This document shows, one piece after another, positions 46,641 through 59,170 of a stretch of 64,000 bases of DNA. Under the pieces are notes generated by a model, which saw only the letters and a list, made by a program, of their open reading frames with translations, did not search any database and was not told the DNA's origin. Both the position numbers and the translations under genes were made by a program. Numbering within the stretch: the first letter of the stretch is position 1; each line of letters opens with the position of its first letter. The stretch comes from Adiantum capillus-veneris (taxonomy: Eukaryota; Streptophyta; Polypodiopsida; Polypodiales; Pteridaceae), in the NCBI GenBank assembly GCA_014529385.2, contig CM043961.1, forward strand, positions 15,604,478-15,668,477, given 5' to 3'.

Positions 46641-47832
46641 GGTCTGTGTTGACTACAAACCGCTCAATGCCGCAACAAAGAGGGATCATTTTCCTCTTCC
46701 TTTCCAAGATGAAATCTTAAACGAAGTAGCCGGCTATGAATGTTACACAGTGTGTGATGGGTATTCAGGGTATTTTCAAATCAGAATAGCAGAAGAAGAT
46801 CAGTTAAAAACCACTTTCATCACACCTTGGGGCTGCTTTGCCTATAGAGTGATGCCATTTGGGCTCACAAATGCTCCTAGTGCCTTTATAAGGTTTACAA
46901 CTCTTGTCTTTCAGCCCTTCTTTGGAAAGTCAATTAGGGTTTTTATGGATGACTTCTGTATCTATAGTAGCCAAAGACTTCATTGCCAAAACGTTGAGGA
47001 GGGGCTTAGGAGGCTTCATCAATTTGGGGGACAGCTTAATCCTGAGAAGTGTCACATTGCAGAGTCACAAGTGGTATTGCTAGGTCATGTGGTTTCTTTG
47101 CAAGGAATTCAAGTGGATCCATCAAAAGTAAATGCTCTCTTGTCACTACAACCACCAACGACAACCAAGGAGCTCATGACTTTCAACCACAAAGTAAGGT
47201 ACATGTCTCGTTTCATTCACCTTCTAGAGGAAGCTATTGCACCTTTGCACAAGCTAGCAAACAAACCCACATTTGAATGGAGAGAGGAACACGAATTATG
47301 CTTTACTGAAGTAAAGGGTATTCTCAACTCTCTTCCAACAATAATGCCACCAAATCCAAAGGATATATATTACATCACGCCAAGTATAGGAATGGAGGCC
47401 ATCGGTGTAGTTCTCATGCAAAAAGACCCAAAAACATGCTACATGAGGCCAGTATACTTTGCAAGCAAAGTCATGACCGCTGCAGAGAAGGGCTACACCG
47501 ATATGGAGAAGGTGGTATTCACAATTATGTTTGCGGTAAGAAAGTTCCGATCATATCTCTTACCTGCACCATTTGTCATTCTCACCATGGAAAACAATTT
47601 ACCATATGTTGTGCAACACATGAGCCTCTCATCTAGGATAGCCAAATGGGTTCTAGAACTTCAAGAGTTCGAATACACTTTTCTTGTGGAAGATAGCACA
47701 AGGGCAGGTCTTGCAGACATTCTCACATACAAAGTGAGAGAAAGGAAAGAGTCACCAAAGGCAGGAGACAAAGCTACACCACAAAATAATGAGGAGGAGA
47801 TGGACAATGCACACATTTTGTGCTTTGATTAA
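46641..47832 (+). pseudogene. B2 RT and degenerate RNase H
   Basis: One base-frame shifted from gag. RT motifs C-D-G-Y-S-G-Y-F-Q-I near 46755, G-L-T-N-A-P-S-A-F near 46860, V-F-M-D-D-F-C-I-Y-S (YxDD box) near 46940, F-N-H-K-V-R-Y-M-S-R-F near 47180. RNase H: Y-Y-I-T-P-S-I-G-M-E-A-I-G-V-V-L has no Asp in the first acidic position, and I-L-T-M-E-N-N replaces T-D-H, so this domain has lost two acidic residues. The frame ends at TAA (about 47830), where the left copy has GGA (Gly). Confidence 0.88.
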
Positions 47833-49671
47833 GCTTACCGACGACAACACGATCAGGCAGCAAGGGGGGTTCTTATTCTAAGTCCACAAAGGGAAGTTCT
47901 TGTTAAGAAAGGTATCACCTTGGAAAATGTTCATTCTAATAATGAGGCTGAGTATGTCACCTTAAAGTTGGGGCTTGAAGAATGCAGAAAACTTGGCATC
48001 GAAAGACTTATAATAAGAGGTGATTCCTTACTAGTTATTAGGCAAATCCAAGGGATATGGAAGTGCAAGAACCCTACTCTAGTGGAGTGGCTTAGACAGG
48101 TGAAGGCTTTGATAAAGAACTTTGAAGCTACACATGTACAGCATGTTGTGAGAACCCTCAACAAGGAAGCAGATTATCTCGCCAATGAGAAACTTCAGAT
48201 CATGGTGGGAGGTGTGAAGCTCTATGAACCAAAGTACCAAGGCCAAGAGGAATTGAAGGACATCATATTTTTCCTCCAAACTGGTGAGTGCCCTAAACAC
48301 TTGGATAAAGTGCAAAGGCATAGGTTGGTAAAAAAGGCAACTCCTTACCAACTCATAGGAGATGATCTGTATCATAAATGGAAAGATTTGGTGCTAAGAA
48401 GGGTGCCCTCTGTTCAAGAAATAGAGAGAATCCTCTTTTCATGCCATGATGATGTCTGTGGGGGTCATTTTTCTCATGATATTACAAACAGGAAGATTTT
48501 GCAAGCAGGGTTTGTTTGGCCAAGTCTACACCGTGATGTCCAGCATTGGTGTAAGTCATGCAAAGGTTGTCGGATTGCTGGAAATCGACGACTCACTTAC
48601 GAACCTCGAGTTCCAATAATTTCGTATGGTCCTTTTGAGGAGTGGGGTGTGGATGCAATAGGCCCAATACCTCGCACATCTACCGGGAAGGTCTTCATCA
48701 TTGTGGGAGTAGATTACATGACACGATGGGCGGACGCAGCAAGTACAACACGAATTACAGCCGAGGAGGTATCAAAATTTATCTTTGATCACATATGCAG
48801 TAGATTCGGCACACCATTAGAGATTTTGTCAGATCGTGGTCCAGGGTTTAGAGCAGAGCTCCTAGATAATCTTTTGACAAAGTTAAAAGTCAAACATTTG
48901 CCTTCTACACCTTACTACCCTCAGTGCAATGGGTTGGTTGAAAAGGTGAATGGAATGATATGTAAGATCATTTCTAAGCAGGTTGCAGATCGACCAAACG
49001 ACTGGGATCGTCATTTGACTGCAGCTCTATGGGCATACAGAACATCTTTCAAGGTATCCACTCAATTCACTCCTTTTCATTTGGTATATGGACAGGAGGC
49101 ACTCCTTCCTATTGAGGTGGAGATTGCAAGCCTACGCATTCTCTCACGGGGAGCAAAGAGGCCAAAAGAAGCTTTGCAGGAAAGAATTTTAGATCTTCAA
49201 CGACTTGAGCTTGATAGAGAAGAGTCCATCGACTATTACATTGCCCAAGCCACAAGCCAAAGGGACAAGATCAACGAGAAGCTCAAGGGGAAAGGATTGA
49301 AGGAAGGTATGTTGGTTCTTCGCTATGATAACCGACTTGATACTCGACTTGACAAAAAGTTTTTGCAAAGATGGGAGGGACCTTTCATGATAAAAACAAA
49401 GTTTGGGAATGGTAGTTACAGATTAGCAGATTTATCAGGAAAACTCCACAAGACCAGAGTCAATGGATGGAGATTAAAGCCCTACTTTCAACGTATCAAT
49501 CCGTTGATAGGAAGTCATCTACCTACATCATCTAAGCTCCAAATTGGCATGGCTCCCTTCGTCTTGGCAAATGCTCCACCTATTTTTAAAGCTTTGATGT
49601 GCAAAGAAGAACCAGCCTTGGAATCTCAACATACCCAAGGCAACCCTCCCATCTCCGATTTATGGGATTGA
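47833..49671 (+). pseudogene. B2 second RNase H (aRNH) and integrase
   Basis: Same frame as the RT part after one TAA. aRNH: F-D-(stop)-A-Y at the start, N-N-E-A-E-Y near 47942, R-G-D-S-L-L near 48022, K-E-A-D-Y-L-A near 48167. Integrase: H2C2 finger to C-K-S-C-K-G-C near 48560-48580; core W-G-V-D-A-I-G-P near 48645, S-D-R-G-P-G-F near 48832, V-E-K-V-N-G near 48942; C-terminal W-E-G-P-F near 49375 and V-N-G-W-R-L-K-P near 49460. Ends at TGA 49669-49671, the likely native end. No chromodomain. Confidence 0.9.
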
Positions 49672-49833
49672 GGTAATGAAAAGCAGTTCTAATGGAGTAA
49701 AAGAGTGTATATCACTCCTCCTTTTTTTAGAAAAAGAAAGAAGAAAAAAAAAAGGAAAAAAAAGAAAAAGAAAAGAAATCTTTTGTTTCATCTAGGAGCA
49801 TGAATGATCCTAGATGAAGGGGGAGGGCTAATA
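49672..49833 (+). other. B2 A-rich stretch and polypurine tract
   Basis: A/G-rich run near 49730-49776, then GAAGGGGGAGGGCTAATA at 49816-49833 directly before the LTR. Confidence 0.75.
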
Positions 49834-51660
49834 TGAGTAGCGTTAAATGGTAACCTTGCATTTGAACTACATTTCTACTCAAATGTATATATTTTTTATC
49901 AAAGTTTTAACCTAGTGTTCATTCTCTCTTTCCGTAATAGCCTTTTTCCATACAAACACCTTACCCTTCTTAGATCTTTATGCATTTACATCATATTTCT
50001 CTCTTCATGCTAAATGTAAATAGTAAACTTAATTCTACTCTCCTAGTTTTTTTACTGCATATTCTTTTAACTAATTACCTTTACTAATTTAAATAGCTAT
50101 CTACATCCCATAATTTGTAAATAAATAATTTATGGGCACTTATCTTACCCATCTTCTCTCAAGGGTAGGGTTAACCTTGTAGGCCTTCCCTTCCCCACCA
50201 CTATGTGACCCAACTCTTGGATCATTTACTTGTGTTGGTCAACAAATCTTAAATATAATGTATATCCCCAATAAATCAAACTTTATTGGAGCCTACCTCA
50301 TTTGTTTAAGGTGGATTCTCTTTTGAAAAAAAGCATGCTACACCTTGGATGTATGCTAAAGGGCCCCCTACAAGGAGACTTGGTTCAAAAGGTGTTTTGG
50401 ATGCATTTTGAATGCCTTAGCTCGTGGGTATACTTGAGGAACACTCCAAAATCAGCTTAAACACTTTGAGAAGGTCAACTTTGCCTTTTACAGCACCCAA
50501 TTCTGAGTTACAGGCTGAAAGTTATGGTGAAAACAAGGTGTTGCGGACACTGTTACTGCAGGTCAAAGTTACAATCAGGTAAACCACAAAGGTGAAAAGT
50601 TTTCTTGACTTCTCCAACATTCTAAAATACCAATGGGGAGTTAAAAACCACTTGCATGTGGAGGGTTCGGCTCAAGATGCTTCCAGAGACACAACAAACA
50701 GGATGGGGACACTCTGCAGGAGCCACTGGAGGGACATCATGGTGGGGCCCACATACATTATCAACCCTTATGGAGACTCCACGACTTAAAAGGATATTTT
50801 TAATGAAAAAATAAGTCCCTTATTTGCATAATTGAAGGAATGGTCAAAAGGGAACCTAACTATGGTTAATTACCTACCCTAGTCAAGTTTAACCTAACCC
50901 AAGGTCTTGTACAGCTATAAAAAGGTCCTTTGGCAAGCACAAAAATACACACACCTACTCCATTGCTGCAAATAAGCTCCTCTAAGGTTAGGGAAGCCCT
51001 AATCTCTCTCTCCTCTTGTCTCCCTATCCATTTCCTAAGCTCGCTATCATAAGCGGCACCATAGAGAGAGCATCAATATGCTATTGCTACCATTCTCTTG
51101 CAAACATTTCTCTTACCATACTCATCCCTAAATAAGGATTTTAGATTCTATATGAGAGCAAGGATATCAAGTTCAATGATCTATCTCATGGTTTGATCAA
51201 CAAATTGTTGCAATTGGGGTGTCGTCGTCACACTTTTGCTCTAAACGCATGTAAAATTGGTAAGCATATCTTGGCAGCTTCTCATATTTTGTGCTCATTG
51301 GGTTGCTTGTTTGTTGAGAAAGTTTTTTGTGCACCATGGCGTCTATTTGCTTGGCTTCTCTCCTTATGTTGTGTGTAAGTAAGTCTTGGGGCTGCATAGA
51401 TGGAGAAGAGCTCTCTATGCATGCCGCCTTATGTGTGTAAGTAGTCTCTTCTTTTGGGAAAGGAAAGGAGTTGTCAAGTATTTGTGCATTATGGTGTTTT
51501 GAGTTTTGAGGTTTTGTGCTTGCTTTTCTTAGAAGTATATGAGCACTAATATGGTGAAGATCAATCTTTGCATGTGAGTTTGTGCAGTGTTCAAAGGGAT
51601 TGCTTAAGGAGTGTGTGTTGAATGGTTGAAGGGCATTTTGTGTTGAAGCACATAAGGAAG

Positions 51661-51717
<57 letters not shown>

Positions 51718-51856
51718 GTATATGGTTTGTTTTGGTTTCCTTCTTTCTCCATAAAAGAGGGTGGTGCCCCTAAGAAATATGCGTGTGTAGGGTCTCACGG
51801 AGTGGTTTTCTGGTGGGAGCCTTGAGTTGAGCCCCATCTCAAAAAATCTGCTCTCA
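49834..51856 (+). repeat. B2 right LTR
   Basis: TGAGTAGCGT...GCTCTCA, 2023 bp, with the empty A1 target CCTAC at 50873-50877, TATA at 50916 and (GT)n at 51668-51717. Differs from the left LTR at scattered bases only. Confidence 0.95.
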
Positions 51857-53208
51857 CCGTCATGGAGCCAAGGTCTACTTGGACCCTAATAAGGAGTATG
51901 CTATTCGCATTGATGACCATGGTAATGAGTTTGAAGAAGAGGTTAGGGCAAACAAACAAGGAAAAATGTACATAGATCGAAACGGAACTCAGTATTTACT
52001 CGTCAAAAACCCTGACGTGATAGACAAATGGGAGTTAGAAGTAAACACCATAATCCCAGATATGTCAGCAAAAGAAGGACCACCAACTTTAGAATTTGAG
52101 GGATACGATCGAGTAGATTTGAAGCCTTTAAAACGGCTTAGTATGGATAATCCTAGGATCGGAGTCTATTGTTGGGAAGATAGAAACATAAAAGATCTTC
52201 TGTGAACTTCTCATGCCAAACCAGGACAATTAACGGCCATGAAGATCATCTATATCTTCAAGATCAAAGATAAGGGATCAACAGACTTACCAACCTACCT
52301 GTTTAGGGATTGTTATAACAACAACTTTGTTACGATGACTTCCGAGGAGATAGAACAAACCAAATACCAAGGGTAATCCATACGGGATTGGATATTGGGA
52401 CAAGGACCAGAAACAATTCCAAGAGATGAACACCGTGAGAGATCATCTAAGAGTAATGTGAAGAAACCACAAACCACCTCATCACATAGAAAACCGGGTG
52501 ACACTAAGGCCAGTCCAGGGCTACATGAGTCACTATTTCCAACAGACTAGTTTGACAGACTCAGAACGGGACCAACTCCGAGAAGACCTTGAGTTGAACC
52601 AAACAGACGCGGACCAGTTGATTTACAGAAATGGGTTAGAGAATACAGTGGATCAGGGGATCCATACGACCATTTAGCAAGCTTTAAGCAGTGCTAAGAG
52701 CAGAGCATATATTCAATTTCATACTCAATTTGAGGGGTTTGGAATGACATTAAAAACAAAAGCATTGACATGGTTCCAAAACATTCCACCAAGGTCAATC
52801 ATGGACTTGAACACATTAGCTCAAGGCTTTGTAGCTGCTTGTTTCAAAACGGGGATCAAACATAATACGGTAGCTCAAATCTACAGCTTTAAACAGAAAC
52901 ATGGTGCGTCTGTTAGGGATTGTGAAACTCAAATGAAACAAGACATTGCCAGATGCCCAGAAATGGAGATACCTGTAGAAGAACGACTTGTATCTTTGTT
53001 TCTGGAGGGACTGCTAAACAAAGAACTTTATGTTATACTCTATAGTAAAAAGCATTTAACCATAGAAGCGTGTGTTTTTGATGCGATTGACCTAGGAGAC
53101 AATTGCGAGATCTTCAATGAAGAATATGTCCCTAAGGATAACCAAAGCGAGAAGACAACGTCCACAAAACCAGCACAAGTGGGAATGACTGCTGCGGCAC
53201 CACTCTGA
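51857..53208 (+). pseudogene. D gag (matrix/capsid part)
   Basis: The frame starts right at the B2 junction (H-G-A-K-V-Y-L-D-P-N-K-E-Y-A-I) so its start codon is lost or on the far side. TGA at 52203-52205 and frame changes follow; 52744-53208 is open and carries the plant retrotransposon gag core: L-T-W-F-Q-N-I-P near 52765, L-A-Q-G-F-V-A-A-C-F near 52815, V-R-D-C near 52915, E-R-L-V-S-L-F-L-E-G-L near 52983. Confidence 0.75.
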
Positions 53209-54945
53209 GCCATAGAAGATATGCTAAAAAGGATGAACAACATGCAAAAAGCACCTATGAGAGGACCAGGACAAGGGGTACCTCCGCAAGGACAACCAAT
53301 TAGGCTACAAAAATGGTGTGCAATCGAGGGTAAATGGAGCAACCATGAGAGCCATGAGTGCTACTTCAGACCAAAGTATGATGGGAATGTTCAGTACATG
53401 CCCATGAGGCCACAAGGACAACCCATGTACAGATATCAATCTAATATGGCCCAAGCTCAAAGACCACCAATGGGTATGGAAAGACATCAACATGTGTTGG
53501 GACAACAACCTCCATATCTAGGACATAATGCAATGCCTGTAAAGTACATGCACCCTGAAGGAGTCATAGATGAGCAAGCATTAGTGCCTGTTACACCCTA
53601 TGCAGAGCCTAGTCCATCTATAGTAATGGTAGAAGGAGATTGGTATAATCCACATCCACCACCAATGGAAGAAACCGTGACTTATGCTCCACCAGAGCTC
53701 GCACCAATGTATTATGTAGCTAATCAAGGTGTCAGACCTCCCATGGGAAGACCCATGATGAAGCCTAGAACAAGAAACTGTCATAATTGTGGTGCTGATG
53801 ACCATTGGAAAAACGAATGTCCAAAGCCTGACAAAAACCTCAAACCAATTGAAGCCTATTGCATACAATGTTGCAAAAAGGGAGGACACGTTCCGGAAGA
53901 TTGTCCTAAAAATCCTTTGAACAAGGGTAAAACCGTATTAAACGTAGTCCAAGTGATGCCTAGTAGCTCATCAGAGGGTGAACCGATTGTTCCAATCAAG
54001 GTAATCACTAGAGCCCAGGCAAAGAAAAAGAAACACAACTCCTCTGATGATTCGAAAAATACAAAAGTTTCTTCTTAGAGAATCAAAAGGAGCAGAAGCA
54101 AAAGATATGAGATGAGAAAACAAAAACAATGGGTTGAAATAGAAGAGAAAGCAAAGAAGCTAACCAAGGACAACAAGCTGAAAGAAACTGGTAGTGAATT
54201 CAAGGAAACAACCGTGAAATCTAGAGGATCCATTCTGGTTGATAAAAATGTTGAGCCTATTAATGCCGCCTTGGAAGCCTACCAAACAGGACTTAAAGCA
54301 GGCCAAAACATGGAAAACAAGTGGAAAAACTATCCATCTCCAGACATGGAAGCAGCTAAGCTAGAAGCTTATCAAAATTTGGTAAGAATCACACAAGAAA
54401 TGCTGGAAAAACAAAAACCCAAGCTTGAAAGTATTACAAAACCTGAAGATCTTGCGGTAGAAGAAATAAAAGCAGAATCCGATGTGGTGGCAGAACCCCA
54501 CCTTGAAACAAACGAACCAGAGCTTATAGTGCCTGATAGCAAAGATGCCTTATACGGAATTACATTTGTAAAGGAAGACTGGCCAGGATACTTATGGGAA
54601 GTGAGAGAGATCAATGATGGGAGCCTAACTCTAAATTCAACTCCTATAGAGGAAGTCTGGTTGGATAACCTACCTTCTGATATGAACATGGATGTACAAT
54701 CCTTATACGGGGATTGCGGATCGGAAGCTTCAGGAATGTCAAAATCATTGACATTAAAAACAATACCTTCTTACATGGGAAATAACAAAGATGAATCCAT
54801 TGTGTGCAAGACCACTCAAGTAAAAAGAGTTGAGCAGACCCTAGAAGTAGACAACATTCATTCAATCATGTCTACACCCATCCAGTGCACTCTTACTTTG
54901 GGAAAACTGTTAAAACTCAGACCATACTTGTGGAATGATTTATAG
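53209..54945 (+). pseudogene. D gag, nucleocapsid with two zinc knuckles and linker
   Basis: 53221-54078 is Pro/Gln/Met-rich and then has two knuckles: C-H-N-C-G-A-D-D-H-W-K-N-E-C (53779-53820, canonical) and C-I-Q-C-C-K-K-G-G-H-V-P-E-D-C near 53860-53905 with one extra residue before His. 54112-54945 is a Lys/Glu-rich linker, including Y-G-I-T-F-V-K-E-D-W-P-G-Y-L-W-E, with no known domain. A TAG separates the two. Confidence 0.78.
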
Positions 54946-54960
54946 AAAACCCTAGAGAAG

Positions 54961-55658
54961 GTGGGGATAACGGGGTTAATCACGAAGAATTTGGGAAAAT
55001 TGAAAAATAAAATGGAAAACAAAGAGATTCGATCAGTTTCCATGAACAAAGTCGGAGAATATTATGAAGGGGAAGAAGGAAACACCACCCTCCTAGTGAA
55101 ATATAATGACATTGAAACCATGGCGATATTGGATAGTGAAGCTGGCATAGCCATAGCCACTAAAGCAGTATGGGAATCCTAGGGACAGCCAGCCATCAGG
55201 CAAACTCGAATGAAATTGCAGTTGGCTAATGTACACATTGAGAGACCTTTAGGGCTGCTTGAAAAAGTAATAGTCAATTCCTGTGGAATTGAATATCAAC
55301 ACTCTTTTGCCATAGTAGACTTTGAGAAAAAACTCAAGTATGAAATCATATTGGGAAGACCTTTCATGTGACAGGTACAGCTTATCCAAGATTGGGAAAC
55401 AACTATTTGTACTTGAAGCAAGTGGGATCTATAACAAGAGTCAATCTAAAAGATCACACTTATAGAGATGTCTTAAAAACATACATCCAAGAGTTTGATT
55501 CAGTCTCTTCGACTGAAACTAAACTCCCATCCTGGTTAAACAAAGACACTCCTATTTGGATGTGCGGATCTTCAGAAAACGGAAGCTTAAGACGAGAAGA
55601 ATGTATCCTAGAAAGGGACTGCATTGACGAAGCCTACGTACCTGAACCCTTTCCATAG
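54961..55658 (+). pseudogene. D protease PR1 with D-S-E
   Basis: Canonical protease position. A-I-L-D-S-E-A-G-I-A with D-S-E at 55132-55140, aligned to D-G-G of family A; the third catalytic-triad residue Gly is Glu. A TAG follows at about 55180, and F-A-I-V-D-F-E-K and I-I-L-G-R-P-F-M near 55335-55368 are in another frame. Past it, W-I-C-G-S-S-E-N and an acidic linker to RT. Confidence 0.72.
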
Positions 55659-56155
55659 CATTTATTTGAGCCATTCGAGTGGACTCAAATTTTAGCAACA
55701 ATGGATGTATGTGTGAATAAGTCTATGCCTACTCAATTTTGCAATGAGGATGGCTACGACATAATTTCCATCTAAATGATTTCAATCCACAACATTGGAA
55801 ACGATGATGAGGAACTCAAGGACTTAATGAAAGCTTAACAAGTCTTTTCAGACATCTATTATGATGCAACTGATGAGTTAGATGAACACTCAGCAACCTC
55901 AGAAGATTTGGGGTCAGAAACAGAGCATATGAGAGCTAAGTTACTCTTAAAAGGAGGGGAGGAAAAGTTTTTTGACTTTCCAAACCAGAAATCAAGAAGA
56001 CAATAATGGTATAGACGAAAGAGAGACACCAAAATTGTGAAGACATGGCCTATGCCATCAGTCTCCAGTAAAACACAATTCTTGATGTTGATAGATGTTA
56101 ATGATTATGTCAAGGATAAAATAACTGGCAGATATCCTTCAAACAAAACTCAGAA
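55659..56155 (+). pseudogene. D pol linker before RT (decayed)
   Basis: Short frames with acidic stretches (D-E-L-D-E-H-S-A-T-S-E-D-L-G-S-E near 55880). Stops in all frames. Confidence 0.5.
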
Positions 56156-57373
56156 ATGTCTCAAACATCGAGAAAAACAAGGAAGGGTACTCAAGAAAAA
56201 TCACAGGATAAGAAACCACTCATGACCAGAGTCGAGCGGAAAAAGAAATATCAAGATTTGAAAAAAGCTCTAAAGGAGATATACACAACCAAAATGGAAA
56301 CCACGGAAGAGGATGGTAAGGATGTAATGCATGCTCCATCCCATTACAAAAAGTATACTCTCCAAGATCGAAAAATCCTAGTTGAACAACCTGTTAGGGA
56401 ACTACGGAAACAAGGCGAATCTTACGAAGGGCCTGAAAATGCTAAAAGGGTAGACTTGGCTGAACCAGGAGAAGAGCCTAGACCTGCTTACATTGCGAAT
56501 GACCTAACAGAAGAAGAAGAAAAGCTTTTGCTGAGCTTGTTAAAGGAATACCAAGATATCTTCGCTTGGTCTTACAAGGATCTCAAGGGTGTTGATCCAG
56601 AAATCTGTCAACACACCATACCCATGAGAGATGATGCGAAACCAAGTAGACAGAGTCCATATTACACGTATAACAAAACATTTTCCACGAATATCAAAGA
56701 AGAGATTGAAAAACTAAAGGAAGTCGAATTCATTTACGAAATTGAACACACAAATTGGGTGTCTCCAATTGTGGTAGTACCCAATAAGAATGGAAAATTA
56801 CGAGTGTGTGTTAATCTCAAAAAGGTGAATGCAGCTACCATTAGAGACAACTTTCCTCTTCCAATAACTGAACATGTTTTAGAACGAGTTGCAGGAAAAG
56901 AAGCTTACAGCTTCTTAGACGAATTTTTGGGATACAATCAACTTTTGGTTGACCCAAAAGATCAGCATAAAATTGCTTTTGCAACAGAATGGGGTATATT
57001 TGCCTATAGGGTTATGCCGTTTGGGTTAACTAATGCTCCAACCACGTTTCAAAGGTTGATGAGTCATGCTTTCAAAGAGTATCTTAGGAAATTCATAGAA
57101 GTATTTATGGATGATCTATGTGTACATTCATCAATCCGGGCTAATCATTTTGAACACCTCAAAAATGTATTCAAAAAATGTAGACTTTATAGGATTTTCT
57201 TAAATCCTAAAAAGCGCACATTCATGGGAAGACAAGGAAAATTTCTTCGACATATAGTGTCTAAAAATGGCATATCTACTGATATTGAGAAGATTCATGT
57301 CATTGCTGATTTGTCTAGACCAACAACAGTCAAGGGGGTACAAGCCTTCATGGGACATTGTGGATATTACTGA
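56156..57373 (+). pseudogene. D reverse transcriptase
   Basis: 405 open codons. Linker with H-Y-K-K-Y-T and A-E-P-G-E-E-P-R-P-A-Y-I-A-N-D-L-T as in family A, W-S-Y-K-D-L-K-G-V near 56570, W-V-S-P-I-V-V-V-P-N-K-N-G-K-L-R near 56760, A-Y-S-F-L-D near 56905, P-F-G-L-T-N-A-P-T-T-F-Q-R near 57020 and V-F-M-D-D-L-C-V-H-S (YxDD box) near 57100. Ends at TGA 57371-57373 in G-Y-Y-(stop)-R-F, an Arg codon in family A (CGA to TGA). Confidence 0.88.
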
Positions 57374-57900
57374 CGGTTCATCTACATGTACGCTATAATT
57401 GCAAAACCCATGTATAGCTTGATTACGCACTTTGAATGGATCGAGGCCTGTGAAGAATCCTTCATGAATCTTAAGCAAGCTCTCACCTCAGCTCCAATAT
57501 TGAAAGCACCAAATTGGGATAAGGTATTCCACGTACATGTAGATGCTTCTAATTTTGCTATCGGTTGTATACTAGCTCAACCAAGAGATGGAAAAATTAA
57601 CTTTCCTATTTATTATGCTAGCCGACATTGAACATGGCAGAAAATAATTACACCACCACCGAAAGAGAAGGACAAGGAATGATCTATGCCGTTAAAAAGT
57701 ATAGACATTACCTATTAGCCAACAAGTTTTTGTTCTTTATGGACCACCAAGATTTGTTGTATTTGACCAACAAGCCATGTAGCATAGGGCGAATAGTGAG
57801 ATGGTTCATCATTCTTCTCAAATTTGATTTCACTGTGGTTGTAAAAAACGGCACTACACATCAACGAGAAGATCATTTCTCAAGGATTGTTTGAGGGGAG
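57374..57900 (+). pseudogene. D RNase H
   Basis: 57386-57631 continues the RT frame with H-V-H-V-D-A-S-N-F-A-I-G; a frame change near 57630 leads to 57628-57894 with Y-T-T-T-E-R-E-G-Q-G-M-I-Y, F-M-D-H-Q-D-L-L-Y-L and a decayed last motif (R-E-D-H-F-S). The acidic residues are present, unlike the first RNase H of family B. No aRNH follows. Confidence 0.82.
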
Positions 57901-57959
57901 TCACTTAAAGGGGTAGAAGATGATTTACTAGATGCCTATTTGTTCTCCGTAGAAATGAT

Positions 57960-58688
57960 ACTAGATGGTCAGAAAACATTGTGTCCTTAATGACAATAGC
58001 TCAAGTGGATTCACAAACACTAGTTCCTATCACAATCGGATTAATCGAGCAATCGGCTATGTATCAATTACTAGCTGGAAGGATATACAAAAGAAATCGA
58101 GACGGAGTATTGCTCTAATGCATTAACCCTGAAGAAAAAGAACAGTACCTAAGTCAAGTACATGTTACCATAGTAGGACTTCACTTTGTGGAAGACCAAA
58201 TTATGCAACAATTCTTGAGACTTGGAGTATTTTGGCCGACTATGAGGAGAGATGTTAGATCTTTTGTAAAGCATTGCCCTCAATGTCAAAAACAAATACC
58301 CATTCCTCATATAACATTGTTTCCAATGTCACCTATTCCTAAGTGGAGTAATTATCTGGTTACTTACTTATCGAGCCAAACATTTCTTGAGGATATGAGT
58401 AAACGCCGTCAAAGAGCAATTGAAATTGAAGCAAGAGACTATAATCTTATTGGGAACCAATTGTATTGGAGAGGTAAAGATCAACATTTGCGTCTTTCTG
58501 CAAATGAAAACGAGTATATTTTGATTATAGAACAAGCACATGCTGGATTAGCTGGAGGTCACTTTTCTAGTGAGACCACCGCAAGAGCAATCTTGATGGC
58601 AGGCATATGGTGGCCAACACTTTTTGCAGATGCCAAAGAATATGTTCATAGATGTGATGCTTGTCAACGAGCAAAAATGCCAACATGA
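57960..58688 (+). pseudogene. D integrase N-terminal region with duplicated zinc-finger module
   Basis: Two linker plus H2C2 modules in a row. First: Y-Q-L-L-A-G-R-I-Y near 58050, Q-V-H...G-L-H-F-V-E-D near 58155-58190, V-F-W-P-T-M near 58228, C-P-Q-C near 58275. Second: Y-N-L-I-G-N-Q-L-Y-W near 58440, Q-A-H-A-G...G-G-H-F-S near 58533-58565, I-W-W-P-T-L near 58605, C-D-A-C near 58653. Family A has this module once. The frame 58188-58688 covers the end of the first and the whole of the second. Confidence 0.8.
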
Positions 58689-59170
58689 GTAGATAGCATG
58701 CCCTTAAGACCAATGATGGGGGCTAGAGCTCTCGCAAAATGGGGTATAGATTTTGTAGGACCAATACATCCACCTGCTTATAGAACCCAATATATCATTG
58801 TAGCTACGAACTATTTGATCAAGTTGACCGAGGCTAAAGCAACTCAAAAGAATGATGCCAGAACCACTGCGGCATTCTTATATGAGTATGTATTCACAAG
58901 ATATGGAATGCCAATAGAGATTGTCAGTGATCGAGGAACTCTTTTTTTCAATGAGGTAATAGAATATTTTCTTAATGAGTTTATGGTCATCCATAACAAA
59001 TCAGCTCCCTATCATCCACAAGCAAACAGACAAGCTGAGCATACAAATAAAATTCTTAGCTCGGTGTTGACTAACTAAAGTGGTTAGTTCAGGAAGGACG
59101 GACTGGGAAATGAATCTCCATGCTACTCTATGGGCTTATCGAGTTTCATTCAAAACAGCTCTAAATGCTA
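58689..59170 (+). pseudogene. D integrase catalytic core
   Basis: W-G-I-D-F-V-G-P (first Asp) near 58740, I-V-S-D-R-G-T (second Asp) near 58921 and A-E-H-T-N-K (Glu) near 59035. The frame ends near 59078; L-W-A-Y-R near 59130 is in another frame. Confidence 0.85.
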
